This document shows, piece by piece, positions 44,670 to 53,763 of a stretch of DNA of 64,000 nt. Both the position numbers and the translations under genes were made by a program. How positions within the stretch are numbered: the first letter of the stretch is position 1; every line of letters starts with the position of its first letter. Below the pieces are notes generated by a model, which saw only the letters and a list, made by a program, of their open reading frames with translations, did not search any database and was not told the origin of the DNA. The DNA lies in the NCBI GenBank assembly GCA_009692305.1, contig SHZK01000005.1, positions 96,395-160,394 of the forward strand, read 5' to 3'. This DNA is from Gammaproteobacteria bacterium (lineage in GTDB: Bacteria > Pseudomonadota > Gammaproteobacteria > Pseudomonadales > Pseudohongiellaceae).

Positions 44670-45358
44670 ACCCCACTCCTGCCACGTCTACCAGTGCGGC
44701 ATTTCTCGCGACCCTGCGCCGAGATTTTCTGATTGCCTATAAAAGGAAGCATGATGTGGTGAATCCCTTCATGTTCTTCGTCATCGTAGTATCCTTGTTT
44801 CCTGTGGGTATTAGCCCGGACCCGGTCAAGCTCGCGGAGATAGCTGCCGGCGTAATCTGGATTGCGGTGTTGCTGGCGTCGATGCTGTCCATGGACAGCC
44901 TGTATCGCGCTGATTTTGAAGACGGGTCGCTGGAGCAGTTACTCCTCAGTCCGCACCCGTTATATTTCATGGTGCTGGCGAAGAATATCTCCCATTGGTT
45001 AGTGAGTGGGCTGCCGGTGGTATTGATTTCACCGATACTGGCCTACATGTTAAACCTGCCAGCGGCGGCGTATTTTACGCTGCTGCTATCTCTGCTCATC
45101 GGCACGCCTATACTGAGTCTGCTCGGTTCTATCGCCGTGGCGCTAACAGTTGGCTTGGGGAGTCGGGGGCTGATTCTCGCTGTGATTACCTTGCCCATGA
45201 GCGTTCCGGTTTTGATTTTTGGCACGTTGGCCGTGCAGGCATCAGTCAACACTATGTCGCCAGCGGGTTATCTTGCTCTAATGCTGGCGATGCTGGCGGC
45301 TGCTATAAGCCTGGGCCCGCTTGCGTCAGCGGCGGCGTTGCGAATCAGCGTGGATTGA
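44666..45358 (+). CDS. ccmB: Haem exporter membrane protein CcmB
   Basis: A 230-residue protein with six hydrophobic segments and the CcmB features L-R-R-D-F-L-I-A-Y near the N-terminus and L-E-Q-L-L-L-S-P-H-P in the first loop. It is the permease partner of CcmA. The start is coupled to ccmA by ATGA. After it comes a 115-bp gap before ccmC, the only sizeable break within ccmA-ccmF. Confidence 0.95.
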   Translation: MNPTPATSTSAAFLATLRRDFLIAYKRKHDVVNPFMFFVIVVSLFPVGISPDPVKLAEIAAGVIWIAVLLASMLSMDSLYRADFEDGSLEQLLLSPHPLYFMVLAKNISHWLVSGLPVVLISPILAYMLNLPAAAYFTLLLSLLIGTPILSLLGSIAVALTVGLGSRGLILAVITLPMSVPVLIFGTLAVQASVNTMSPAGYLALMLAMLAAAISLGPLASAAALRISVD

Positions 45359-45473
45359 CCCGGCTTTATTTCGGCATTACTCATACTTCGCAATGAGTTA
45401 CAATACGTAACACTGACGCAATTGGCGGGCATGCTATATTTGCCTCAGAAAAAAAGGTGGGGCACCAAGCACA

Positions 45474-46217
45474 ATGTGGTTATGGTTTGCAAAATTAGGA
45501 TCACCGAAATGGTTCTATGAGCTGTCCAGCAAGTGGCTACCATGGTTGGTTGGCGCGATGGCAATTTTATTGAGCGTAGGTGTGATTTGGGGTCTTCTGT
45601 TCCTGCCGCCAGATTATCAGCAAGGTTATTCGTCGCGCATACTCATCGTGCATGTCGCTGTCGCCGGAACGTCGCTCGCGTTCTTCCCGTTGATGGCAGT
45701 AGCTGGAACCATCACGCTGGTTTGGCGCATGAAGCTGGCAGATATGGTTGCCAAGAATGCAGCACCATTGGGCGCATGGTTTTCATTTATTACATTGGCA
45801 ACGGGCTCGATCTGGGGCAGTGTCAGCTGGGGCACCTGGTGGGAATGGACTGACAGCAGGCTGGTTTCAATGCTGTTTCAATTTTTCCTGTTACTCGGTG
45901 TTATATCGCTACGCTCAGCGCTGGAAGATTCTGATAAGGCGGCCAAGGCTTGCGCCTTGTTATCGATCGTCGGTTGTATCAATGTGGTAATTATCAAATA
46001 CTCGGTCGAGTGGTGGAATACATTGCATCAACCTTCCAGCCCGGTTTCACTTTCTCCTGATAGCCCCAATGGGCCTGAGTTCTGGATTGCTACTGGAATC
46101 ATGATACTAGCGGTATATCTGTTTCTTGCCGTTAGTTTGATCCTTGCTACGCGCAATGAAATATTGGTGCGGGAACGGCAGGCGCAATGGGTTCAAGATC
46201 TGGTGCGACAGGAGTAG
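45474..46217 (+). CDS. ccmC: Haem-handling protein CcmC
   Basis: A 247-residue, six-helix protein that loads haem onto CcmE. The two axial His residues are H60 and H185 in the expected loops. The haem-binding WWD domain reads WGTWWEWTDSRL (119-130): compared with the usual W-W-x-W-D-A-R-L there is one extra residue (Thr) between the last Trp and Asp. An AAGGTGGGG ribosome binding site lies upstream of the ATG. It is followed 9 bp later by ccmD. Confidence 0.94.
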   Translation: MWLWFAKLGSPKWFYELSSKWLPWLVGAMAILLSVGVIWGLLFLPPDYQQGYSSRILIVHVAVAGTSLAFFPLMAVAGTITLVWRMKLADMVAKNAAPLGAWFSFITLATGSIWGSVSWGTWWEWTDSRLVSMLFQFFLLLGVISLRSALEDSDKAAKACALLSIVGCINVVIIKYSVEWWNTLHQPSSPVSLSPDSPNGPEFWIATGIMILAVYLFLAVSLILATRNEILVRERQAQWVQDLVRQE

Positions 46218-46226
46218 TAGGAACAA

Positions 46227-46445
46227 ATGTTAGACGTGATACAATTTTCGAGTTTCAGTGAATTTCTGCACATGGGTGGATATGCGTTTAATGTCTGGTC
46301 AGTGTATGGTCTGTTCGCAGTCTTTATCATGGCCAATTTATTTTTGCCACTGCGCAAGAAGCAACAAATATTGAAAGAACAGAAGCGACGCCTGCTATTC
46401 AGTGAAGCTGCAGATGATGCACAAGCACCTGCTGGAGATAAATGA
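46227..46445 (+). CDS. ccmD: Haem exporter small subunit CcmD
   Basis: A 72-residue single-pass membrane protein with the CcmD pattern F-L-H-M-G-G-Y-A-F-N-V-W-S-V-Y at the N-terminus, one transmembrane helix and a basic cytoplasmic tail. It stabilises the CcmABC-CcmE complex. The stop overlaps the ccmE start by 4 bp. Confidence 0.93.
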   Translation: MLDVIQFSSFSEFLHMGGYAFNVWSVYGLFAVFIMANLFLPLRKKQQILKEQKRRLLFSEAADDAQAPAGDK

Positions 46446-46906
46446 TGAGGCCACACCGAAAGAAAAGATTAGCGATTATTGCTTTTATCGCGCTGAGCAT
46501 GAGCGCTGCTGCCGGCCTGACTATGTTCGCCCTGAGCCAGAATATCAATATGTTCTACTCGCCTACGCAGATCGCCAATGGTGAAGTTGCCAATGATTTA
46601 CATTTTCGTATTGGCGGAATGGTGAAGGCTGGATCTGTTGAGAAGAGCCAGGACAGCCTGAAGGTCAACTTTGTGACGACTGATTTTGTGAACGATGTGC
46701 CGATTCAATACGAAGGCATACTTCCGGATCTGTTCAGGGAAGGACAGGGCGTTGTGGCGGAAGGTGCCTTGTCTGCGCAGGGCATTTTTGTGGCAACCAA
46801 GGTGCTGGCCAAGCACGATGAAAATTATATGTCACCGGAAGTAAAGGCGGCCATGGAAGCCGCGGGTGCATCACCGCAAAATCACTCCGGCTTGTCGGAG
46901 CAATAA
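46442..46906 (+). CDS. ccmE: Haem chaperone CcmE
   Basis: A 154-residue periplasmic protein with an N-terminal anchor (residues ~9-31). The covalent haem attachment site is H125 in LAKHDENY, with Y129 as likely axial ligand. The next residues read MSPE instead of the more common MPPE. It carries haem from CcmC to CcmF. The stop overlaps the ccmF ATG by one base (TAATG). Confidence 0.95.
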   Translation: MMRPHRKKRLAIIAFIALSMSAAAGLTMFALSQNINMFYSPTQIANGEVANDLHFRIGGMVKAGSVEKSQDSLKVNFVTTDFVNDVPIQYEGILPDLFREGQGVVAEGALSAQGIFVATKVLAKHDENYMSPEVKAAMEAAGASPQNHSGLSEQ

Positions 46907-48897
46907 TGCTGCCTGAGTTGGGCCAATTTTCCCTCATCCTTGCGTTCTGCCTGAGCATCATACTCGGCTCTCTGCCAATCGTCGGCGCCAGCACTAACAA
47001 CCTGCTGTGGATGAGTCTTGCACGACCCTTGGCGGCCGGCATTTTTGTGTTCCTCGCTATCAGCATCCTGATACTTGCCTACGCGTTTGCCACAGATGAT
47101 TTCTCTGTGCAGTTTGTGGCGCAACATTCCAACTCATTACTGCCGACGCGTTACAAACTGACTGCGGTGTGGGGCGGGCATGAAGGTTCATTTTTACTAT
47201 GGACGTTCATGTTGTCTGGTTGGATGCTCGCTGTGGCCATTTTCAGCAAGAGCATGCCGCTGGATTTTGTAGCGCGCGTACTCGGAGTGCTCGGAATACT
47301 TTGTGTTGGCTACATCCTGTTCATGTTGGCGACATCCAATCCGTTTGATCGTATCGTGCCCCTGCCGCCAGCTGAGGGTGCCGATCTCAACTCGGCGCTG
47401 CAGGACTTTGGATTTATCATTCATCCTCCCACTTTATATATGGGGTATGTCGGCTTCTCGGTGGTATTCGCGTTCGCCATTGCCGCCTTGCTCAGCGGTC
47501 GACTTGACGCCGCCTGGGCCAGATGGTCGCGGCCTTGGGCCAATGTCGCGTGGGCGATTCTGACTATCGGTATCGCGCTTGGCAGTTGGTGGGCTTATTA
47601 CGAACTTGGCTGGGGTGGCTGGTGGGCATGGGATCCGGTGGAGAACCCACCATTAATTACCTGGCTGTTTGGCACGGCCTTGATTCATTCCCTGGCAGTA
47701 ACTGAGAAACGGGGAGTGTTCAAGAGCTGGACGGTGTTGTTGGCGATTCTGGCATTTTCCGGCAGCCTGTTGGGCACGTTTATCACTCGTTCCGGACTGC
47801 TCACTTCGGTGCATGCATTCGCCAGTGATCCCGGCCGCGGTGTGTTTATTCTGGCGATACTTGGCATTGCCGTCGGCGGCTCTTTGTTGCTGTTTGCGTT
47901 GCGCGCGCCACTGATGAAGAGCGAATTTGGTTTTGAGCCGCTCTCCCGGGAAATTTTCCTGTTGGCAAATAATGTATTGCTCGTAGTCGCTGCCGCTTCG
48001 GTATTTCTGGGGACGCTGTTTCCAATGGTTTACCAGGCGCTTACCGATAACTTGATTTCCATTGGTCCGCCTTACTTTAACGCGATCTTCGTGCCACTGA
48101 TGGGCATCCTTGTCGTGCTGCTCGGCATCGGTCCGATTACCCGCTGGAAGAAAACTTCTTTGGTGTTTTTAACGAGCCAGCTGAGTAAGGTCGCGATGCT
48201 AAGTGTCGTGCTCGGTGTAGTGATTCCACTGGTCATCGTATTGCGATTCTCGTTTGCCGCTACCATTACGATTGTGCTGGCTGCCTGGATTCTGTTGAGT
48301 ATGCTGCGCGACATCAAGAACAAGACGGCGAATAAGCCGGACTTGCGCTCTGGCTTGAAAGCACTCTCGGGCAGTTATTATGGTATGCAGCTCGCTCATA
48401 TCGGCGTGGTAGTAATGATGATTGGGGTAGCACTGACCAGTAGCTTCAGCGCCGAGAAGAGTGTCTTGCTGGCGCCTAGCGAGAGTATTGATCTGGGCGA
48501 TTACCAATTTCAGTTCAATGGCACGCTGCCGGTGACTGGACCAAATTACATCGGTGATGAAGCCACTTTTATTGTGACCAAGGGTGGTAATCCGGTTACC
48601 GAGTTGTATCCGCAACGTCGCTTGTATCTGGCGAGCGGTACACCTTCTACCGAGATGGCGATTGATGCCGGCATACTGCGGGATCTTTTTATCACGCTGG
48701 GTGAAGTTAAAGAGAACGGTGCCTGGTCTATGACCATCTACATTAAACCTTTCATTCGCTGGGTGTGGCTCGGTGCAATTCTGATGGCATGCGGAGGCAT
48801 GTTGGCGGCCGCCGACAAGCGCTATCGACGCCTGCGCTCACGCAGCGAAGAAAAGGCTGTGAATTCCGGCCGCGCTGGCTTGCGCACTGCGATCTAA
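46906..48897 (+). CDS. ccmF: Haem lyase subunit CcmF
   Basis: A 663-residue polytopic protein that joins haem to apocytochrome c. The WWD motif is GWGGWWAWDPVEN (235-247), followed by PPLITWL where most members have A-S-x-x-P-W-L. The later conserved block G-L-L-T-S-V-H-A-F-A-S-D-P and the C-terminal periplasmic domain (V-T-G-P-N-Y, then E-N-G-A-W) are present. Length matches the family. It ends 10 bp before ccmG. Confidence 0.95.
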   Translation: MLPELGQFSLILAFCLSIILGSLPIVGASTNNLLWMSLARPLAAGIFVFLAISILILAYAFATDDFSVQFVAQHSNSLLPTRYKLTAVWGGHEGSFLLWTFMLSGWMLAVAIFSKSMPLDFVARVLGVLGILCVGYILFMLATSNPFDRIVPLPPAEGADLNSALQDFGFIIHPPTLYMGYVGFSVVFAFAIAALLSGRLDAAWARWSRPWANVAWAILTIGIALGSWWAYYELGWGGWWAWDPVENPPLITWLFGTALIHSLAVTEKRGVFKSWTVLLAILAFSGSLLGTFITRSGLLTSVHAFASDPGRGVFILAILGIAVGGSLLLFALRAPLMKSEFGFEPLSREIFLLANNVLLVVAAASVFLGTLFPMVYQALTDNLISIGPPYFNAIFVPLMGILVVLLGIGPITRWKKTSLVFLTSQLSKVAMLSVVLGVVIPLVIVLRFSFAATITIVLAAWILLSMLRDIKNKTANKPDLRSGLKALSGSYYGMQLAHIGVVVMMIGVALTSSFSAEKSVLLAPSESIDLGDYQFQFNGTLPVTGPNYIGDEATFIVTKGGNPVTELYPQRRLYLASGTPSTEMAIDAGILRDLFITLGEVKENGAWSMTIYIKPFIRWVWLGAILMACGGMLAAADKRYRRLRSRSEEKAVNSGRAGLRTAI

Positions 48898-48907
48898 CTG
48901 GCAAGCA

Positions 48908-49441
48908 ATGAAAAATCTCAGGTTTTATATTCCGGTAAGCGTATTCGTGGTTTTGGCCGTGGTGATGTGGCGTGGTCTGTATCTTGACCCCAAAGAGCTA
49001 CCTTCCATGCTCATCGATAAGCCGCTGCCGGCTTTTGCCCTGACAACGGTGGAAGGTGCAGCAATTACCCAGCAGGATTTGCCGCAGCAGGTATTTTTGC
49101 TTAACGTCTGGGGCAGTTACTGCCTCCCTTGCCTGATTGAACATCCCACACTCATGCGGCTTGCGGAAGCAGGCGAGATTCCAGTAGTTGGCGTGAATTA
49201 TCGTGACAAACAGGAACTGGCTCTGCGCTGGCTTGATGACAACGGTAATCCGTTTGCATTCAGTATTCTCGATGAAGATGGTCGCTTTGGTATTGACCTT
49301 GGAGTCTATGGTGCACCCGAAACTTATCTGGTCGATGCCGAGGGTGTGATTCGATTCAGACATGTCAGCGTACTTGATGAGCAGGTCTGGGCTGAAAAAT
49401 TTGTTCCGGCAATTGCCGAACTGCGACGAGAGAACAACTAG
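48908..49441 (+). CDS. ccmG: Thiol:disulfide oxidoreductase CcmG/DsbE
   Basis: A 177-residue thioredoxin-fold protein held in the membrane by an N-terminal helix. The active site is Y-C72-L-P-C75, slightly different from the common W-C-x-x-C. The cis-Pro loop G-V-Y-G-A-P-E-T-Y is intact. It keeps the haem-binding Cys pair of apocytochromes reduced. The ccmH start follows 2 bp after its stop. Confidence 0.94.
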   Translation: MKNLRFYIPVSVFVVLAVVMWRGLYLDPKELPSMLIDKPLPAFALTTVEGAAITQQDLPQQVFLLNVWGSYCLPCLIEHPTLMRLAEAGEIPVVGVNYRDKQELALRWLDDNGNPFAFSILDEDGRFGIDLGVYGAPETYLVDAEGVIRFRHVSVLDEQVWAEKFVPAIAELRRENN

Positions 49442-49443
49442 CT

Positions 49444-49947
49444 GTGCGCTTAATGCTTTTAATCCCAGGTCAGATACTGCGAAAGTTATTGCTGATTGCC
49501 ATAGCAATAACTGGTATCGGCTTGATGCCAATCGGGTTTGCTCAGGTAGATACCTTCGCCTTCGATACGCCTGAGCAACAGGAGCGGTTTCGACAATTGT
49601 CCAATGATCTGCGCTGTCCCATGTGTCAAAACACTAATCTCACCGGATCCACCGGTGGGGTGGCGGAAGACCTGCGTAGGGAAGTTCATCGCATGATCAT
49701 GGCAGGTATGACGAATCAGGAAATCGAACAATTCATGTTTGAACGCTATGGTGATTTCATTTTTTACCGACCACGTCTGCGCGCAGAAACGATTCTGCTC
49801 TGGTTCGGACCGCTACTGTTTCTGATCATTGGTGGTGGCGTCGCTTTTGGAATTTCACGCCGTGCCAAAGTAGTGAATGCGGTACATGGTGCGCCGCTAA
49901 GTGCCGACGAACAGACTCGGCTGCATGAATTGCTGCACAAGAAATAG
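49444..49947 (+). CDS. ccmH: Cytochrome c maturation protein CcmH
   Basis: A 167-residue protein with a signal peptide or anchor, the apocytochrome thiol-handling motif L-R-C58-P-M-C61-Q-N, and a C-terminal transmembrane helix (~108-132). This is the short CcmH, paired with a separate CcmI as in Pseudomonas. The start is probably GTG at 49444; ATG three codons later is an alternative. Confidence 0.94.
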   Translation: MRLMLLIPGQILRKLLLIAIAITGIGLMPIGFAQVDTFAFDTPEQQERFRQLSNDLRCPMCQNTNLTGSTGGVAEDLRREVHRMIMAGMTNQEIEQFMFERYGDFIFYRPRLRAETILLWFGPLLFLIIGGGVAFGISRRAKVVNAVHGAPLSADEQTRLHELLHKK

Positions 49948-50012
49948 TGCTAACACCTGACTCAACAAGTTGCCCAAAAAAAAGCAATCCCCACACGCGG
50001 CGGTAAATAATT

Positions 50013-51272
50013 TTGTTCTGGATTCTCTCAGCAGTACTTTTCATATTCGCCGCGATGTTTGTGCTGGCGCCATTGGGGCGCAACAAGCAGAACAGCGCCT
50101 TTGAGCAAGTGGCCTTGCGCAAGAGTGCCAATATTGCGCTGTTCCAGGAGCGCTGCAGTGAACTGGAAGCTGAGTTGGCAGTCGGTAATCTGGATCAGGC
50201 GCAGTTTGATGCGCTACTGATTGAGCTGCAGCAAAATCTGTTAGCTGATGTTGATGCAGCGCAAAGCGAAGCAAATACCTCTCAACCTGTCGCGCCAGTT
50301 GTGACAACTCCGCCTCGAAAGCTGTCTGCAATCACGGCAATTCCCCTGATGCTGATTTTGCTGATGCCGCTGCTTGCATACAGCTTGTATGCACACTGGG
50401 GCTATCTCGATGACGTGGCATTGATGGGGCTATTCCAGCGTACTGTGAACAATACCGGTGATGCCGAAGAGGCGCAGGCTCTGATCGTCGAATTGGGTGG
50501 CATCGTACAGGAACAGGATGACTTGCCCTGGGCCTGGTATTTCCTTGCGGAAAATTTCGCCAGTCTGGGCATGTTCAATGAGGCGGAGATTGCCTATGGG
50601 CAAGCAGCGACGCGCCTGGAAGATACGCCAGAAAAGGCACTGGTGCTCGGTCGGGTAGCACTCGCTAAATATATTATTGCGGATTTAACCATGACGCCGG
50701 AGATACTGTTGGTGGTGGAGCAGGCGCGGGCAATTAATCCAAATGAAATTTCCATCTTGCAATTATTGGCATCCGATGCGGAACAGAAGCAAGACTACCG
50801 TGCAGCCATCGACTATTGGCGCTTGCTAATTCAGTCCAATCCAAATTCCGAGCAAGCGCAGACATTACGCGCGAATATCAGTGCAGCGCAGGCGCTGCTG
50901 GAAGCGGATGGTCAGGGAGCTCCGCCCGGCCCAGCCATTGATGTCAAACTGGCGTTAGGTGAGGGCATCGAATTGGAGGCTGATCTCCGCGTATTTATCG
51001 CCGCGCGCAACGCAGAGCGTGAGGGATTGCCACCACTTGCTGCGACAGTTCTCAGCGTGAGCGACTTGCCTGTGACGGTGCGCCTGGACAATTCAGACGC
51101 AGTGGGTGGTTTTAACCTCGCATCCGCGGACACAATTTACATCTCGGCGCTGATTTCTTATACCGGTTCGGCGAATCCACAGAGTGGGGACTATCGCGTG
51201 ATTTCGGAAAATTTCTCGCCGAATGGACAGCATGCAAGCATCGAGCTGGTAATTGATGAGCGCATTCCCTGA
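50013..51272 (+). CDS. ccmI: Apocytochrome c chaperone CcmI
   Basis: A 419-residue protein with two N-terminal transmembrane helices (~3-20 and ~105-125), a cytoplasmic coiled-coil loop between them and a TPR-containing periplasmic region (~150-300) that binds apocytochrome c. The last ~100 residues form a beta-rich domain found in longer CcmI/CycH proteins. The start appears to be TTG: the first in-frame ATG (codon 15) would cut the first membrane helix. The ribosome binding site is weak. It closes the ccm cluster. Confidence 0.9.
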   Translation: MFWILSAVLFIFAAMFVLAPLGRNKQNSAFEQVALRKSANIALFQERCSELEAELAVGNLDQAQFDALLIELQQNLLADVDAAQSEANTSQPVAPVVTTPPRKLSAITAIPLMLILLMPLLAYSLYAHWGYLDDVALMGLFQRTVNNTGDAEEAQALIVELGGIVQEQDDLPWAWYFLAENFASLGMFNEAEIAYGQAATRLEDTPEKALVLGRVALAKYIIADLTMTPEILLVVEQARAINPNEISILQLLASDAEQKQDYRAAIDYWRLLIQSNPNSEQAQTLRANISAAQALLEADGQGAPPGPAIDVKLALGEGIELEADLRVFIAARNAEREGLPPLAATVLSVSDLPVTVRLDNSDAVGGFNLASADTIYISALISYTGSANPQSGDYRVISENFSPNGQHASIELVIDERIP

Positions 51273-51298
51273 CACTCTTTGCTGATCCGGTCGAACAC

Positions 51299-51922
51299 AT
51301 GTACTGGGCAGAATTTACCACCATCGCAATTGCGCACCTGTTTGCAGTGGCGTCCCCCGGCCCTGATTTCGCTGTTGTAACCCGCCAGGCTTTAACAGCC
51401 GGGACGAGGACAGGAATCTGGACCAGCGCCGGTGTTGGCAGTGCGATATTGCTGCATGTAAGTTACTGTTTGCTGGGTGTGGCATTGCTTTTGGCGAGTT
51501 CGCCGGCGCTGTTTGACGTGGTCAAACTTGTTGCAGCTGGCTATATGCTGTATTTGGCGGTGCAGTCATTCCGCGCGTCCTTCCGGACTTCGGCTGCCGG
51601 CATACAGACTGCCATAGAGGTCAGGATAGATCCCTACAAGGCGTTCCTGCTTGGCTTCCTGACCAATGGACTGAATCCGAAGGCAACGCTGTTTTTCCTG
51701 GCACTGTTCACGGTAGTGATCGATCTGCAAACACCACTGGTCGTACAAATGGCCTATGGCGTGTATATGGCCTTGGCCACGTTTGTCTGGTTTGCCACTC
51801 TGTCAAAAATCCTGGGTCGGCCGCAGGTGCGGGCATCCATGCTGCGGGCGGGACCGTGGTTCGAGCGAGGCATGGGACTGATTTTGTTTGGTTTGGCCCT
51901 GCAATTATTGCTACTCAGCTAG
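51299..51922 (+). CDS. LysE-family amino acid exporter
   Basis: A 207-residue protein with about six transmembrane helices and the LysE/RhtB N-terminal signature A-S-P-G-P-D-F-A-V-V-T-R (near 19-30) and the G-F-L-T-N-G-L-N-P-K-A block (~116-126). Members export amino acids or related small molecules. The substrate is not predictable. It follows ccmI by 26 bp on the same strand and may be read from the ccm transcript, but is not a ccm component. Confidence 0.9.
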   Translation: MYWAEFTTIAIAHLFAVASPGPDFAVVTRQALTAGTRTGIWTSAGVGSAILLHVSYCLLGVALLLASSPALFDVVKLVAAGYMLYLAVQSFRASFRTSAAGIQTAIEVRIDPYKAFLLGFLTNGLNPKATLFFLALFTVVIDLQTPLVVQMAYGVYMALATFVWFATLSKILGRPQVRASMLRAGPWFERGMGLILFGLALQLLLLS

Positions 51923-52027
51923 TGCACTTTAGGTCACGAGCAATGCTCAGTATTACCACGCTGGCGGACATGAATGGCTGTGTATACAAGGGTTTAACTA
52001 GGGTATAGTTGGGGCAGGAGGTAGGTC

Positions 52028-53035
52028 ATGAACAGATCAGCCCAGGTCAGTGAGTTAATCGACAAATTTGGTCGCCGGGTGGACTATATCCGGCTGTCGG
52101 TCACCGATCGTTGCGATTTTCGCTGTGTGTATTGCATGACCGAGGACATGACATTCCTGCCCCGCAATGAAATCCTGTCGCTAGAAGAGCTTTACCAGAT
52201 TGCACAGGCATTCACCGAGCTTGGGGTAAAAAAGATTCGCTTAACAGGTGGTGAACCACTGGTTCGGTCCGACGTCATGTCCTTGATTGAAAAGCTGGGT
52301 GCGCTGCCAGGGCTGACCGAATTACTGCTTACAACCAACGGCGCTCAACTCGACAAGTTCGCGGTGCCATTGAAGCGCGCCGGTGTCAATCGCATCAATA
52401 TCAGCATCGACAGTCTTGATGCAGAGCGATTCAAGCGCATATCCCGGGTAGGCAAACTCGACAAAGTTTTGGCAGGGATCGATGCTGCTATTGCCGCCGG
52501 CTTTGATCGCATTCGTCTTAATTCAGTCATCTTGCGTGGCTATAATGAAGATGAAGTAATTGCACTGACTGACTACGCGCTTGCGCACAATGTGGATATC
52601 GCATTTATCGAAGAGATGCCTCTCGGTGAGGCATCAGAGCATAATCGCGAAGAAACCACCTGCAGCAATGCCTGGGTAAAACAGATAATTGCCAGCAAGT
52701 ATCAACTGGTAGATAGCGCGGCAAAGACAGCAGGCCCATCTCGTTATAGCCAGATTGCTGGGCACAAGAGCCGCATCGGTTTCATTTCGCCGGTGACACA
52801 TAATTTCTGCGAAGACTGCAATCGCGTACGCGTTACTGTAGAAGGTCGATTGCTGCTCTGTCTCGGCAACGAGCACTCTGTCGATTTGCGTTCAATTCTG
52901 CGCGACCCCGGCAAAACCCATGCGGACCTGAAACAAGCGATTATCAATTCGATGGATATCAAGCCTGAACGACATTACTTCTATGATAAAGATCACGTGC
53001 AGCCAGTGCGTTTAATGAACATGACAGGTGGTTAG
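52028..53035 (+). CDS. moaA: GTP 3',8-cyclase MoaA
   Basis: A 335-residue radical SAM enzyme that starts molybdenum-cofactor synthesis from GTP. The SAM-binding cluster uses C29, C33 and C36 (RCDFRCVYC). The C-terminal cluster ligands lie in N-F-C-E-D-C-N-R and, 13 residues after the second Cys, L-L-C-L-G. The protein ends in the conserved Gly-Gly tail. A strong AGGAGG ribosome binding site precedes the ATG, with a possible TATAGT -10 at 52004-52009. moaB follows directly. Confidence 0.96.
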   Translation: MNRSAQVSELIDKFGRRVDYIRLSVTDRCDFRCVYCMTEDMTFLPRNEILSLEELYQIAQAFTELGVKKIRLTGGEPLVRSDVMSLIEKLGALPGLTELLLTTNGAQLDKFAVPLKRAGVNRINISIDSLDAERFKRISRVGKLDKVLAGIDAAIAAGFDRIRLNSVILRGYNEDEVIALTDYALAHNVDIAFIEEMPLGEASEHNREETTCSNAWVKQIIASKYQLVDSAAKTAGPSRYSQIAGHKSRIGFISPVTHNFCEDCNRVRVTVEGRLLLCLGNEHSVDLRSILRDPGKTHADLKQAIINSMDIKPERHYFYDKDHVQPVRLMNMTGG

Positions 53036-53042
53036 CGTAGTC

Positions 53043-53552
53043 ATGGAATCTGCAGTTATTCTGAACATTGCTGTTGTAACAGTATCTGATACTCGCACCG
53101 AAGAGACCGATAAATCCGGCAATGTGTTAGTGCAAAGCTTGCAGTCTGCCGGGCACAATTTGCACGCCAAAAGCATTGTCAAAGATGATGTATACAAACT
53201 GCGCGAGATAGTTTCTAAACATATTGCAGATGCGTCGGTGCATGCGGTGTTGTTGACGGGTGGAACCGGATTTACTGCGAGGGATAATACTTACAAGGCC
53301 ATCAAGCCATTATTCGATGCTGATATCGAGGGTTTTGGTGAACTCTTCCGTCAGCTTTCTTACGCAGAGATTGGGAGCTCTACAATTCAATCGCGGGCAT
53401 TCGCTGGTCTGGCGAACGGTACCATTATTTTTTGTCTACCGGGCTCGCCCGGCGCCTGCCGAACTGGTTGGGATAAGATAATCCTCGAACAACTCAGCAG
53501 TGGCCACAAACCCTGCAACTTCGCCGATAAACTAAAACTAAAATTGGATTGA
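53043..53552 (+). CDS. moaB: Molybdopterin adenylyltransferase-type protein MoaB/MogA
   Basis: A 169-residue MoaB/MogA-fold protein with T-G-G-T-G-F-T-A-R-D (the molybdopterin-binding loop) and the late block F-C-L-P-G-S-P-G-A-C. I chose the ATG at 53043; a GTG at 53028 overlaps the moaA end. It sits in a two-gene unit with moaA. Whether it is catalytic like MogA or the less clear E. coli MoaB cannot be told. The stop codon abuts the A-run of a minus-strand terminator. Confidence 0.93.
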   Translation: MESAVILNIAVVTVSDTRTEETDKSGNVLVQSLQSAGHNLHAKSIVKDDVYKLREIVSKHIADASVHAVLLTGGTGFTARDNTYKAIKPLFDADIEGFGELFRQLSYAEIGSSTIQSRAFAGLANGTIIFCLPGSPGACRTGWDKIILEQLSSGHKPCNFADKLKLKLD

Positions 53553-53591
53553 AAAAAAACACCAGCTTAGGCGATAGGGCCTAAGCTGGTG
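53552..53591 (-). terminator. Strong intrinsic terminator of the 37-residue membrane peptide gene
   Basis: A perfect 13-bp stem (CACCAGCTTAGGC at 53560-53572 with its complement at 53579-53591, loop GATAGG) is followed on the minus strand by eight Ts. It ends transcription coming leftwards from the small gene at 53650-53763. On the plus strand it has no U-run, although the hairpin could still protect the moaB mRNA end. Confidence 0.85.
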
Positions 53592-53649
53592 CTCAGTCAG
53601 CGCATAATTCACAAGAGGGGTTAAGTACAGATTTCCCAGTTATATCCGG

Positions 53650-53763
53650 TTAGACGGATGCGTAGATGATTGCAGCTGGTACGGCCAGTGCAACGGCTAC
53701 CAACACCAGACTAACCAAAGTAGCCTCAATCACGGGCCTTACTTTGCTAAGTGCGTTGCTCAT
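53650..53763 (-). CDS. 37-residue single-pass membrane protein, uncharacterised
   Basis: A short minus-strand gene with ATG at 53763 and TAA at 53650. The AAGGAG ribosome binding site, 8 nt upstream of the ATG, is one of the best in the window, and a strong terminator lies 58 bp downstream, so the unit looks like a dedicated monocistronic gene. The product starts with a polar N-terminus (SNALSKVRPVIE) and continues as one hydrophobic helix rich in Leu, Val and Ala with a Pro (residues ~15-37). No Cys or His is present. I do not recognise the family. Proteins of this size often act as accessory subunits of membrane complexes, but that is only analogy. Confidence 0.75.
   Translation of the reverse strand: MSNALSKVRPVIEATLVSLVLVAVALAVPAAIIYASV

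Noticed and set aside
53523..53530. GCCGATAA, a perfect sigma-28 -10 sequence
   Set aside because: It lies inside the moaB end, has no TAAA-type -35 at the right distance, and the downstream gene on that strand is over 600 bp away.
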